The notes beneath the pieces were generated by a model. The model did no database searches. It worked only from the letters and a program-made list of their open reading frames with translations, and was not told the origin of the DNA. DNA of 64,000 nt from Dysosmobacter welbionis (GTDB taxonomy: Bacteria > Bacillota > Clostridia > Oscillospirales > Oscillospiraceae). The position numbers and the translations under genes are program-made. The stretch spans positions 3,372,001 through 3,436,000 of the forward strand of contig NZ_CP034413.3 of the NCBI RefSeq assembly GCF_005121165.3. Direction: 5' to 3'. Shown piece after piece: positions 44,661-53,177 of this stretch; position 1 is the stretch's first letter; each line of letters begins with the position of its first letter.

Positions 44661-45539
44661 ATGAAGACTTTGACGCTGGAGGCCCCGGCCAAGATCAACC
44701 TGACTCTGGATATTCTGGGGCGGCGTACAGACGGCTATCACGACATGCGGATGGTGATGCAGGCCGTGTCCCTGGGGGACACCGTGACGGTGGCAGAGGC
44801 GGCGGGCGGCTTTTCCTTGCTGACAGAGGGCATCTCCCTTCCGGCGGGGAAGGTCACTTTGGAGCAGCGGGCGGCGGATGCCTTTTTCCACAGGCTGGGC
44901 CGCCCGGTGCCGGGGCTGGAGGTACGCCTTGCCAAGCGGGTCCCGGCTTATGCGGGGCTTGGGGGCGGCAGTGCGGATGTGGCGGCGGTGCTGCGGTGCC
45001 TGCGGACCCTGTACGCCCCGGATCTGCCGCGGCAGGCGCTGGAGGAGATCGGGCTGGCAGTGGGCAGCGATGTGCCCTTCTGCGTCCGGGGCGGCACATG
45101 TCTTGCAGAGGGACGGGGTGAGCTCCTGACGGACCTGCCGCCTCTGCCGGACTGTGCCATCGTACTGTGCAAGCCGGACTTCGGCCTGCCCACACCGGAG
45201 CTGTTTGCCCGGCTGGACGGGGCGGACCTGGGCCCCCGGCCGGATACGGCGGCCATGGCAGCGGCGTTGGCCCGGGGCGATCTGGCCGCCGCGGCCGCCT
45301 GCCTTGGAAATGTTTTTGAGCGGGTGCTGACGGAGGAGGAAGGGGAGGAGATCCGCTCCATCAAGGAAGCCCTGCTGCGGCACAGTGCTCTGGGCGCGGC
45401 CATGAGCGGTTCCGGCCCCACGGTGTTCGGCCTGTTTGATGACCGGCAGAAGGCGGTCCGGGCAAAGGAGGCGCTGGAGGGACGTTACCGGCAGACGTAT
45501 CTGGCCGCGCCGGTAAAAATATTGGAAAAGATGGAATAA
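44661..45539 (+). CDS. ispE: 4-diphosphocytidyl-2-C-methyl-D-erythritol kinase IspE
   Basis: IspE phosphorylates CDP-ME in the MEP isoprenoid pathway. The 292-residue protein has LEAPAKINLTLDILGRRTDGYHD (motif 1), RVPAYAGLGGGSADVAAVL (GHMP ATP loop, motif 2), GSDVPFCVRGGTCLAEGRGE and GAAMSGSGPTVFGLFD (motif 3). ATG 44661 follows GGGAGGTGGTGCG; upstream in-frame ATGs lack a ribosome site. SpoIIR follows about 70 bases downstream, an ispE-spoIIR neighbourhood often seen in clostridia. Confidence 0.96.
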   Translation: MKTLTLEAPAKINLTLDILGRRTDGYHDMRMVMQAVSLGDTVTVAEAAGGFSLLTEGISLPAGKVTLEQRAADAFFHRLGRPVPGLEVRLAKRVPAYAGLGGGSADVAAVLRCLRTLYAPDLPRQALEEIGLAVGSDVPFCVRGGTCLAEGRGELLTDLPPLPDCAIVLCKPDFGLPTPELFARLDGADLGPRPDTAAMAAALARGDLAAAAACLGNVFERVLTEEEGEEIRSIKEALLRHSALGAAMSGSGPTVFGLFDDRQKAVRAKEALEGRYRQTYLAAPVKILEKME

Positions 45540-45611
45540 AATCCGGAATTTCCGTCCATGATGGGGGAAACGGGCCCCATGGGGCTACATAGCAAAGGAC
45601 GGAAAACGGAT

Positions 45612-46247
45612 ATGAAAACAGCTGCAAAGCGTGAGCGAAAGACTCTGCGGATCGTGGAACTGGCCCTGCTGCTGGGTGCGGCGGCGTTTCTGATGACCGG
45701 CGTCTGGGCGCTGAACACCCAGCGGGACCTGGCGGACAAGGTGGTGCGGCTCCATGTGCTGGCCAACTCTGATACGGAGGAGGACCAGGCACTGAAGCTC
45801 CTGGTCCGGGATGCGGTGCTGGAGCGAGCCACGGAGATTCTGGAGCAGTCGGCGGACCGGGCGGAGGCAGAGATTCGCCTGCGGGAGAGCCTGCCGGAAC
45901 TGGAGGCCATCGCCGAGGAGACGGTACGGGCCAACGGCTATGACTACGCCGTGACGGCGGAGCTGGAGGACACGGCCTTTCCCACCAAGGAATATGACGG
46001 CTTCTCTCTTCCAGCCGGGGAGTATCTGGCCCTGCGGATTCTGATTGGGGAGGGCGTCGGACAGAACTGGTGGTGTGTGGTGTTTCCGCCCCTGTGCACC
46101 GCTGCCTCCGCGGACGTGCCGGAGACGGCCCTGGCCGCTGGCCTGACGGAAGACCAGGTCAGCCTGATGACGGAGGAGGATGGCGGCTACCAGCTGAAAT
46201 TCAAGGCCGTGGAGCTGTGGGAGCGCCTGAAGGCGGCGCTGGAGTGA
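45612..46247 (+). CDS. spoIIR: Stage II sporulation protein R
   Basis: SpoIIR is secreted by the forespore to trigger SpoIIGA processing of pro-sigma-E in the mother cell. The 211-residue protein has an N-terminal span (LRIVELALLLGAAAFLMTGVWAL, residues 10-32), then the family blocks VVRLHVLANSDTEEDQALKLLVRDAV and VGQNWWCVVFPPLC, and NGYDYAVTAELEDTAFPTKEYDGFSLPAGEYLALRI. ATG 45612 is preferred over 45558 because the family starts near the span; AAAGGA is a weak ribosome site. No clear sigma-F promoter was found, so it may depend on read-through plus a site I did not recognise. Confidence 0.93.
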   Translation: MKTAAKRERKTLRIVELALLLGAAAFLMTGVWALNTQRDLADKVVRLHVLANSDTEEDQALKLLVRDAVLERATEILEQSADRAEAEIRLRESLPELEAIAEETVRANGYDYAVTAELEDTAFPTKEYDGFSLPAGEYLALRILIGEGVGQNWWCVVFPPLCTAASADVPETALAAGLTEDQVSLMTEEDGGYQLKFKAVELWERLKAALE

Positions 46248-46260
46248 GCGGGAGCCGCCC

Positions 46261-46289
46261 TTGACACGGCCCGCTGGGAACGGTATCAT
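46261..46289 (+). promoter_or_regulatory. Sigma-A promoter of the AraC regulator
   Basis: TTGACA (46261-46266), a 17-base spacer and TATCAT (46284-46289). Confidence 0.82.
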
Positions 46290-46381
46290 AAGGGCCGGGA
46301 CCGGACTTTCCTGCGGCCCCACGGCGGGGAGCGGCGGATGGCCGGATGCTCCGCACTTTCCAGCGGGGAGGAGACGGCGGC

Positions 46382-47254
46382 ATGAGAGAGGCGGAACTGA
46401 ATCGGCAGCGGGTGGTGTTCACACCGCAGGAGGCGGCGCGCCTGCCTCAGGACCGGCCCTATGCGGCGTACATCTGCCACTATGACTGGGCGGAGGGAGA
46501 GCACGCCACACTGATGCACTGCCACGAGCGCCTGGCGGAGGTGCTGCTGATCCTGAAGGGCAGCGGCCGGTACACCGTCGATCTCCGCCGGTACGAGGTG
46601 GCAGCCGGAGATGTGGTGCTGTGCAGCGGCGGCGCCCTCCACGACGAATTCCCCCAGGCAGACCAGCCGTATCAGACCCTGTGCGTGGCCATCGGGAACT
46701 TGGCGCTGGCGGACCTGCCGCCATACAGCCTGCTTTCCCCGGACCGCTGCCCCCTGTTTCACCAGCCGGAGCAGTTTGCGGACCTGAAGGAGCTCTTCTG
46801 CCTGATGGACCGGTATGCAGCGGAGCGGGAGCCGGGCTTCCAGGAGCTGTGCCAGCACCTGATGCTGGCGTCGCTGGAGCTGGTCCGGCGGATGGCGGCG
46901 GGGCGGAAGGAGGATCTCGTCACCCGGGAGGACTCCACCTTCGGCCGTGTGGCCAGATACATCGACCGCCATTATGCGGAGGACCTCTCCATCGAGCAGC
47001 TGGCCCGCCAGTTTTATCTGAGTCCCTATCATCTGTCCCATATCTTCCGGCAGAAGACGGGATACAGCCTCAAGCAGTATGTCCTGCGCCGCCGGATCGG
47101 GGAGGCTCAGATGCGGCTGGTGAACGCGCAGGACAGCGTCCAGACCATCTCCGAGGCGGTGGGATTCGCGGACGCCAGCTACTTCTCACGCATCTTTTCA
47201 AAATACGTCGGCCTCACGCCCACGGAGTACCGGAAATTCCGGATCGGGCCGTGA
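46382..47254 (+). CDS. AraC family transcription regulator with cupin sensor
   Basis: The 290-residue protein has an N-terminal cupin (ATLMHCHERLAEVLLILKGSGRYTVDLRRYEVAAGDVVLCSGGALHDE, residues 40-87) and two C-terminal helix-turn-helix units (EDLSIEQLARQFYLSPYHLSHIFRQKTGYSLKQYVLRRRI and TISEAVGFADASYFSRIFSKYVGLTPTEYRK). An orphan sugar-binding lipoprotein follows after a terminator, so they may act on the same sugar. ATG 46382 follows GGAGGAGACGGC. Confidence 0.9.
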   Translation: MREAELNRQRVVFTPQEAARLPQDRPYAAYICHYDWAEGEHATLMHCHERLAEVLLILKGSGRYTVDLRRYEVAAGDVVLCSGGALHDEFPQADQPYQTLCVAIGNLALADLPPYSLLSPDRCPLFHQPEQFADLKELFCLMDRYAAEREPGFQELCQHLMLASLELVRRMAAGRKEDLVTREDSTFGRVARYIDRHYAEDLSIEQLARQFYLSPYHLSHIFRQKTGYSLKQYVLRRRIGEAQMRLVNAQDSVQTISEAVGFADASYFSRIFSKYVGLTPTEYRKFRIGP

Positions 47255-47280
47255 GACCGCAGAAAAGTCCGGAAAAAAGA

Positions 47281-47315
47281 CCTGCGGAGGGAACCGTGCC
47301 GTTCCCCCCGCAGGT
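47281..47315 (+). terminator. AraC gene terminator
   Basis: CCTGCGGAGGGAAC pairs with GTTCCCCCCGCAGG around CGTGCC, with a bulge, followed by TTTGTC. Confidence 0.75.
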
Positions 47316-47399
47316 TTGTCTATTTCATTCCGTCAGGTATATTTGTATACTTTGTCCAGCATCCTAAGCAGAAGACGGATGAATAGGGAGGAGATCCAG

Positions 47400-48413
47400 A
47401 TGAAACGGACATGGAGGAAGAAGATCGGCGCAGTTGTGGCCCTGCTGGCCGCCGTGGCAGTGCTGGGTACCGGCTGCGGCGCGGACGCCGCCGGGGCTGT
47501 GGAGTCCCGGACCAGGGAGACGAGGGCTCTGGGCCTGCTGCTGTCTAGGGAGGATACGTTTTTGTTGGAGCTGAAGGCGGACATCGAAGCGGAGGCCGCC
47601 GCCCAGGGCTACGCGGTGCGGTATTACAACGCGGGCAACGACCCGGAGACCCAGCTGCGCCAGGTCCACGAGGCCCTGGCAGAAGGCGTGGAGACCCTGC
47701 TGGTGAACCTTGCAGACGGGGAGGACTCCGAAAAGGTGGCAGACATCGTGGGCGACGCAGGGGTCGTGCTGCTGAACCGGGCGCCGGGGACGGCGATCCT
47801 GAACGAGCGGATGGTGTTTGTGGGCATGGACGAGGCCGGGAGCGGCGCCCTCCAGGGGCACGCCCTGGCGGAGTATTTCTGGGAGACGGACCACGGGACG
47901 GATATCCGCTATCTGCTGTTCCAGGGGATGCCCGGCCAGGAGAATACAGATGCCCGCTCCGGCACCGCCGTGCAGAGCCTGCTGGACGACGGCTTCTGCC
48001 CCATCGCCGCGGCAGATTACCAGGTCTGCGGCTTCAGCCGGGAGCGGGCCCGCCAAGCCATGGCGGCCCTGCTGGAGCAGGGCGTGGACTTTGACTGCGT
48101 CATCTGCGACAACGATGAAATGGCCCTGGGAGTCATCGAGGCGCTGGAGGCCGCCGGCTGGGATCCGGGCGCGGCGCCCATCGTCAGCGTGGACCACACG
48201 GCGGAGGGGGCCGCCGCCCTGGAGAGCGGCAAGCTCTATATGACGGTGGACCAGAATCCGGAGGACCAGGCCCGGGCGGCGGTGGCGGCAGCCGTCAATC
48301 TGGCCCGGGGTCGGGCCTATGACGACGGGCTCCGGGAGCTGCTGGGGAACGACTGCACGGACCCGGAGCAGCCCTTTGTACTCCGGGTTCCTGTGGAGGC
48401 GGTGACCGCTTGA
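47400..48413 (+). CDS. Orphan sugar-binding lipoprotein (periplasmic-binding type I)
   Basis: The 337-residue protein has a lipoprotein signal (VALLAAVAVLGTGC, cysteine near residue 26). Its periplasmic-binding fold shows ALGLLLSREDTFLLELKADIEAEAAAQGYAV, YYNAGNDPETQLRQVHEALAEGVETLLVN, YLLFQGMPGQENTDARS and DFDCVICDNDEMALGVIEALEAAGWDPG, as in galactose/ribose-type binding proteins. Unusually, no ABC permease or ATPase gene is nearby, so it may serve a sensor or a distant transporter. GGGAGGAGATCCAG precedes ATG 47400. A terminator follows directly. Confidence 0.85.
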   Translation: MKRTWRKKIGAVVALLAAVAVLGTGCGADAAGAVESRTRETRALGLLLSREDTFLLELKADIEAEAAAQGYAVRYYNAGNDPETQLRQVHEALAEGVETLLVNLADGEDSEKVADIVGDAGVVLLNRAPGTAILNERMVFVGMDEAGSGALQGHALAEYFWETDHGTDIRYLLFQGMPGQENTDARSGTAVQSLLDDGFCPIAAADYQVCGFSRERARQAMAALLEQGVDFDCVICDNDEMALGVIEALEAAGWDPGAAPIVSVDHTAEGAAALESGKLYMTVDQNPEDQARAAVAAAVNLARGRAYDDGLRELLGNDCTDPEQPFVLRVPVEAVTA

Positions 48414-48441
48414 CGTACTGCCTTGCTTTGCCGGAGTGCAG

Positions 48442-48475
48442 AAAAGCCTGTGTTCAGAAGGAACACAGGCTTTTT
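48442..48475 (+). terminator. Terminator of the sugar-binding lipoprotein gene
   Basis: AAAAGCCTGTGTTC (48442-48455) pairs with GAACACAGGCTTTT (48461-48474) around AGAAG, followed by TCAGC. The stretch to 48690 contains no gene. Confidence 0.9.
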
Positions 48476-48694
48476 CAGCCCAGAAGGTACTGCGGGACGG
48501 GCGCCCCGGCATGGGATCAGACAGGGAACGGATGCGGAACGCGGGCTGCACAGCATGGATTCCGCACTTGAACGGGCATATCCCGAATCGGCATGCGCGA
48601 TGAAAGGCGGGTGCGCAAAACCAGCTGCAAACTCCCACTCTGCTCCGCGTGCGGATACCATCCGAAAAAATTTCAGATTTTTTCACGCTTGCTC

Positions 48695-48725
48695 TTGACT
48701 TTGAGTGTACTCCAGGTGCTATCCT
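48695..48725 (+). promoter_or_regulatory. MerR-type promoter with 19-base spacer
   Basis: TTGACT (48695-48700) and TATCCT (48720-48725) are separated by 19 bases, not 17, and the spacer carries GAGT-GT-ACTC (48703-48712). This is the hallmark of promoters activated by MerR-family regulators. No merR gene is in the window. Confidence 0.78.
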
Positions 48726-48780
48726 ATAAACGTGTCGGATGACCGATGCGCAATACCACGGCTGCCGGGGGGCTGAAGAG

Positions 48781-49833
48781 ATGCATGAGGAATTTCAAAC
48801 GGTCCTGCGGGAGCACCTGGCCCGCTATCCGCTGATGGAGCCCCAGGACTGCGCCAAGCTGGCCTATCAGAGTACGTTCGGTCCAGCCCATGCAGCGGGG
48901 GAACGGGGAGATGTCCTCCGGCAGCTGCTGGGGGAGTGCAGCGCCCTTCCCGCAGACCGGGAGGCCCGGCCGCCGGAGCGGATCGGGAACGGTTTGTGCC
49001 GCGTTCATTTGGCGGGGACGGGGGATTGGACGCTGGCTGCGCCGCTCCTGGCGGATCTGCTGCTTCTGACGGCGGCGGAGCACCACGGGACGGCGGCGGA
49101 CCTGGAGGAATGCCTGACCGCGGCGGAGGCGCTGCCCCTGCCCGGTATGGCGGACTGGCTGGCGGTGTACCGCCGTCAGGGCTGTCCGCCCGTCCACCAC
49201 TCGCCGGCCTACCGGGAGGCGTATGACCCCCACTACCGGGTCCTGCGGACAGCATACGGCGGGTACTTCCCGGCACTGCTGGCGGCGGCCCGGCTGGCGC
49301 GGAGCGGCAGACCAGCCGTCGTGGCCATTGACGGCCGCTGCGGCAGCGGCAAGAGCGGCCTGGGAGACCTGATGGGGCGGCTCCTTCCCTGCAACGTGGT
49401 CCACATGGACGACTATTATCTCCCACCGGACCGCCGGGCAGAGAACTGGGAGCAGATCCCGGCTGGAAATATGGACCTGGCCCGCTTCCTGCAGGAGGTA
49501 CTGGTGCCGGCAGGGGCCGGAGCGCAGATCCGCTGCCGCCCGTATGACTGCCGGAGCGGCACGCTGAGGGAGGGGACAACGCTTCCGGCCCGGCCCCTCA
49601 CTGTGGTGGAGGGAAGCTACTCCCAGCACCCGCTGCTGTCGGCCCGCTATGATCTGCGGATGTTTCTCACCTGTGCGCCGGAGGAGCAGCGCCGCCGCCT
49701 GGAGCGGCGGGAGGGCGCCCACTTCGCCGCCTATGAGAGCCGGTGGATGCCCCTGGAGGAGCGGTATATCCGCCAATGCGGCCCGGAGAAGGGCTGCCAG
49801 CTGGTGATCGACACCACCGAATTTTTCCCCTGA
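48781..49833 (+). CDS. Fusion of an unknown N-terminal domain with a uridine kinase-like P-loop domain
   Basis: The 350-residue protein begins with an unidentified helical domain (residues 1-170, YPLMEPQDCAKLAYQSTFGPAHA, WLAVYRRQGCPPVHHSPAYREAYDPHYRVL). A P-loop domain follows with AIDGRCGSGKSGLGDLMGRLL (Walker A), VVHMDDYYLPPDRR (as in uridine kinase), ENWEQIPAGNMDLARFLQEV and VEGSYSQHPLL. The kinase part resembles uridine kinase/phosphoribulokinase. I chose ATG 48781 because the MerR-type promoter would start transcription near 48732, making ATG 48739 leaderless. The substrate is unknown. Confidence 0.7.
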   Translation: MHEEFQTVLREHLARYPLMEPQDCAKLAYQSTFGPAHAAGERGDVLRQLLGECSALPADREARPPERIGNGLCRVHLAGTGDWTLAAPLLADLLLLTAAEHHGTAADLEECLTAAEALPLPGMADWLAVYRRQGCPPVHHSPAYREAYDPHYRVLRTAYGGYFPALLAAARLARSGRPAVVAIDGRCGSGKSGLGDLMGRLLPCNVVHMDDYYLPPDRRAENWEQIPAGNMDLARFLQEVLVPAGAGAQIRCRPYDCRSGTLREGTTLPARPLTVVEGSYSQHPLLSARYDLRMFLTCAPEEQRRRLERREGAHFAAYESRWMPLEERYIRQCGPEKGCQLVIDTTEFFP

Positions 49834-49859
49834 CGAGGGGCAAGTCCCTGAAAAACGCC

Positions 49860-49941
49860 CGGCCAGAAGGCCGGTATTCACAGCCCTGCAGACTCCGTAA
49901 AAAAAGCCAGAAGGCTGGTGCGGCGCCAGAAGGCGGCGCGA
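49860..49941 (+). repeat. Three GCCAGAAGGC mini-hairpins in the leader of the ECF gene
   Basis: GCCAGAAGGC occurs at 49862-49871, 49906-49915 and 49925-49934. The first and third extend to CCGGCC-AGAA-GGCCGG and GCGCC-AGAA-GGCGGCGC. This may be a structured leader; no known riboswitch fits. Confidence 0.5.
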
Positions 49942-49970
49942 AAAGACTTTTTGAGAAGGAGTTTAACCCC

Positions 49971-50549
49971 ATGAAACACAGCAATTTCAAAACAAATGTC
50001 CATAACCTGGTCCTGGCGGCCATGTTCCTGGCCCTGGCGCTGGTACTGCCCTTCCTCACCGGACAGATCCCCCAGATCGGCGGGATGCTGCTGCCCATGC
50101 ACCTGCCCGTGTTCCTCTGCGGCCTGATCTGCGGCTGGCGGTATGGCGCGGTGGTGGGATTCGTGGCCCCGCTGATGCGGATGGCGCTCTTCGGAATGCC
50201 GCCGCTGGTGGCCGCTGTGGCCATGGCCTTTGAGCTGGCGGCTTACGGTGGCATCGCGGGCTTTTTGTACAATCGGTCCCGCTGGCAGTGTGTGGTGGCC
50301 CTGTACCGTGCTCTGCTGGCTGCTATGGTGGGCGGCCGGATCGTCTGGGCTGCGGTGCGGGTGGTGATGACCGGCGTGGCCAGCGTGCCTTTCACCTGGC
50401 AGATCTTCCTGACCGAGGCGCTGGTGAACGCCATTCCCGGCATCATCCTCCAGCTGGTGTTCATTCCCGTCCTGATGGTGGCTCTGGACCGCACCGGCAT
50501 GGTCCGCTTCCGCCGGGAGCAGGCCGGTACCCAGGCCGCCGGAAACTGA
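49971..50549 (+). CDS. ECF transporter S component
   Basis: S components bind vitamins or metals and work with shared EcfA/A'/T modules. The 192-residue protein has about six spans: NLVLAAMFLALALVLPFLTG with the small-residue start that contacts EcfT, GGMLLPMHLPVFLCGLICGWRYGAVVGFVAPLMRMALFGMPP, AAVAMAFELAAYGGIAGFLYN, YRALLAAMVGGRIVWAAVRVVM and AIPGIILQLVFIPVLMVAL. The substrate cannot be told from sequence alone; Pdx, thiamine or pantothenate types are possible. GAGAAGGAG precedes ATG 49971. Confidence 0.85.
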   Translation: MKHSNFKTNVHNLVLAAMFLALALVLPFLTGQIPQIGGMLLPMHLPVFLCGLICGWRYGAVVGFVAPLMRMALFGMPPLVAAVAMAFELAAYGGIAGFLYNRSRWQCVVALYRALLAAMVGGRIVWAAVRVVMTGVASVPFTWQIFLTEALVNAIPGIILQLVFIPVLMVALDRTGMVRFRREQAGTQAAGN

Positions 50550-50581
50550 CTGATCGGCGGCTTCTTTCGCAGGCAGAGCAG

Positions 50582-50620
50582 GCCCCCGGCGGACCGGACA
50601 CGTTCCGGTCCGCCGGGGGC
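50582..50620 (+). terminator. ECF S-component terminator
   Basis: GCCCCCGGCGGACCGGA pairs with TCCGGTCCGCCGGGGGC around CACGT, followed by TTTC. Confidence 0.9.
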
Positions 50621-50624
50621 TTTC

Positions 50625-50806
50625 ACATGCCTTGCCGCCCGCCGGCTCACCGGAGCCCTCCAAGCTGGGGAGCCGGCTCTGCGCTGCCGGGAATGTCTGG
50701 CGCGGCGCCCGGATCGTTCCAGCATATTTTGCCGGATGCACTGCGGCCCAATAGATGCGGCTGATGTGCCAGGCATTTCCAGTCATCTGGAAAATCCGGA
50801 AAGCCC
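50625..50806. other. Intergenic stretch before the SLH beta-helix gene
   Basis: No gene or repeat is supported between the ECF terminator and the next promoter; open frames here are short and lack ribosome sites. Confidence 0.5.
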
Positions 50807-50836
50807 TTGCGTGGCTCTGCCCCGCTGTGTTAGGAT
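50807..50836 (+). promoter_or_regulatory. Sigma-A promoter of the SLH beta-helix gene
   Basis: TTGCGT (50807-50812), an 18-base spacer and TAGGAT (50831-50836), giving a leader of about 165 bases. A TTGACA at 50884 has no good -10. Confidence 0.5.
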
Positions 50837-51007
50837 GTGAACCGTGCTTTTGAGGCCGGATTTTCCGCTGCCTGCTTGGCTTTTTGACAGAATCCGCAAT
50901 GATTTGGCAGAATTTCTACATCTGGGAAGGCCCCTTTTCGGACCGGACGGAGAGTGCCCGCTTCAAAGCGCCGATACCTACAAACCAATCGGGAGGAATC
51001 TACACAC

Positions 51008-52951
51008 ATGAAGCGAGAACTTGTTACCGGACTGCTGACTCTGAGCCTGCTGGCCTCCATGCTGCCGGCCAATGCCCAGGCGGCGGAGGGGATGTTTGGT
51101 GCGTCTGCCGCCGGGCAGGTCCAGACCATGACGGAGGGGGCCGGGGAGGACGGCGTCCAAACGGAAAACACCGCGGATATCGACGGCACCCAGTATGCCA
51201 CCCTGGCGGAGGCGGTGGCCCAGGCGGAAGAGGGCGCCACCATCCGGCTGCTCCGAGACGTGGAGCTGGACGCCTCCGGCCTGGTCAACGGCCAGGGAGC
51301 GCTGACGCTGTCCAAGGACTTGACTCTGGACGGCAGCGGCCATACCATCCGGGCGAAGGCGGGCACATTTTCTGTCTCCGGCGACAATGGCACCGGCCCC
51401 AGCCTCCTCAATCTTCAGGATGGCGCCGAGGTGACGCTGCGGGATGTGACCCTTGACGGCGGCAGTGCCGCCAAGCACGGCCTGAACATCTACCACGCCG
51501 GAATGGTGACCCTGGAGAACGTGGAGATCTCCAACTGCCGCTGGTACGCCCTGGTGGTCAATGGCACGGAGCTGTCCGTGGACGGCCTGACCACCTCCGG
51601 AAACCAGTGGGGCGTCAACATCGACCGGGGCAGCCGCGTCACCTTTGCGAACGCTGCTATTGCCGAGGGGGATTCCATTGTCTTTGAGGGGCAGGATGCC
51701 TCCGGCAGCCTGACCGTGGAGAGCGGCAGCTATCAGAATATCAAGACGCAGGGCGGCTCCACTGGCGGAACCATCGTCATCAACGGCGGCACCGTGGGCA
51801 GCGTAGTCAACGACACCGCGGCGGAGATCACCATCTCCGGCGGCACTGTGACCGGTCAGGTGGCCAACAGCGGCTCCGGCAGCATTTCTGTCACCGGCGG
51901 CAGCTTTGCCACTGCAGAGCTGGAGGATTTCATTGACCCGGACCGGACGATCATCCTGACCCTGGAGCTCGGCGAGGGCGCCGCCGGCGCGGCCGCCATG
52001 GCAGCCACCAGCGGCGCAGCCGTGGGGACGCTTCCCACGCCGGAGCGGAGCGGCTACGCCTTCGCGGGCTGGTACACCGCCGCCGACGGCGGCACTGCAG
52101 TTACTGCCGATACCGTCTTCGACGCAAACACAACCCTGTACGCCCGGTGGACTGAGAAGTCCGAGGACGGCGAGCATCTCATTACTGTGGACCAGGTCAC
52201 CGGCGGCTCCCTGGAGGTGAGTGCCGGTCGGGCCGACGAGGGTGAGACGGTGACCATCACCGCGGCGCCGGATGACGGATACGAGCTGAAGAAGCTGACT
52301 GTCACCGACAGCCAGGACGGCGCAGTCCCGGTCCAGAACGCGGGGGAGGGGCGCTATACCTTCGTCATGCCCGGCGGCGGGGTGACCGTGTCCGCGTCCT
52401 TCGTCCGTTCCGGGGAGCAGACGGAACTGCCCTTCACGGATGTGGACAGCGGCGCGTACTATTACGATGCGGTCCGGTGGGCTGTGGAGCAGGGGATCGC
52501 CTCCGGTGTCACCGGAACGGCCTTCGCCCCGGGCCGCGGATGCACACGGGCCCAGCTTGTGACCTTCCTGTGGCGGGCAAACGGCTCTCCTGAGCCGTCC
52601 GAAAAGGAGAATCCCTTCACGGATGTGAGCCCCGACAGCTACTACTATAAGGCAGTTCTGTGGGCTGTGGAGCAGGGCATCACCTCCGGCGTCACCAAGA
52701 CTGCCTTTGCCCCGGACCGGGTCTGCACCCGCGCTCAGGCGGCGGTGCTGCTGTGGCGGGCCGAGGGCTCTCCCGCAGCATCCGGGACGCATGACTTCCG
52801 GGACGTGGCGGAAGGTGCGTACTATGCGGACGCGGTGGCCTGGGCCGTGGAGAGCGGTGTGACCCAGGGCACCACTTCCACTACCTTTGAGCCCGGCACG
52901 ACCTGCACCCGGGCGCAGATCATGACCTTCCTCCACCGCGCCATGGCGTGA
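51008..52951 (+). CDS. Secreted beta-helix protein with Listeria-Bacteroides repeat and three SLH domains
   Basis: The 647-residue protein has a signal peptide (KRELVTGLLTLSLLASMLPANAQA) and a right-handed beta-helix (residues 55-310, DGSGHTIRAKAGTFSVSG, EITISGGTVTGQVANSGSGSISVTGGSF). A Listeria-Bacteroides repeat follows (YAFAGWYTAADGGTAVTADTVFD, near residue 350), then a beta domain and three SLH units (residues 475-647, FTDVDSGAYYYDAVRWAVEQGIASGV, FTDVSPDSYYYKAVLWAVEQ, FRDVAEGAYYADAVAWAVESG). SLH domains attach proteins to wall polymers, so it is a surface protein, perhaps binding a glycan. GGGAGGAATC precedes ATG 51008. Confidence 0.92.
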   Translation: MKRELVTGLLTLSLLASMLPANAQAAEGMFGASAAGQVQTMTEGAGEDGVQTENTADIDGTQYATLAEAVAQAEEGATIRLLRDVELDASGLVNGQGALTLSKDLTLDGSGHTIRAKAGTFSVSGDNGTGPSLLNLQDGAEVTLRDVTLDGGSAAKHGLNIYHAGMVTLENVEISNCRWYALVVNGTELSVDGLTTSGNQWGVNIDRGSRVTFANAAIAEGDSIVFEGQDASGSLTVESGSYQNIKTQGGSTGGTIVINGGTVGSVVNDTAAEITISGGTVTGQVANSGSGSISVTGGSFATAELEDFIDPDRTIILTLELGEGAAGAAAMAATSGAAVGTLPTPERSGYAFAGWYTAADGGTAVTADTVFDANTTLYARWTEKSEDGEHLITVDQVTGGSLEVSAGRADEGETVTITAAPDDGYELKKLTVTDSQDGAVPVQNAGEGRYTFVMPGGGVTVSASFVRSGEQTELPFTDVDSGAYYYDAVRWAVEQGIASGVTGTAFAPGRGCTRAQLVTFLWRANGSPEPSEKENPFTDVSPDSYYYKAVLWAVEQGITSGVTKTAFAPDRVCTRAQAAVLLWRAEGSPAASGTHDFRDVAEGAYYADAVAWAVESGVTQGTTSTTFEPGTTCTRAQIMTFLHRAMA

Positions 52952-53022
52952 CAGAGAGGGCCCCAGGACAGATGCAGGCAGGTCCGGCTGAATCGCCCGG
53001 CCAGGACGCAGCCCATGTCAAA

Positions 53023-53058
53023 CGGCGGGCCGCGCGGAGATTCTCCGTGCGGCCCGCC
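53023..53058 (+). terminator. Hairpin after the SLH beta-helix gene
   Basis: CGGCGGGCCGCGCGGA pairs with TCCGTGCGGCCCGCCG; the tail is only moderately T-rich (CTCTGCCTTTC). Confidence 0.7.
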
Positions 53059-53177
53059 GCTCTGCCTTTCAAGGAACTTAAAAAAATAAGGAGAATCCGC
53101 AGCATCTCTGGAATTTTTCCGTCTGTTGGGATAGAATGGAATCACCATTCCGGAAACTGCCGACAATGGAGGGACGA

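Noticed and set aside
45539-45612. Sigma-F promoter for spoIIR
   Set aside because: No convincing GYATA plus GGNNANNMT pair with about 15-base spacing was found between ispE and spoIIR.
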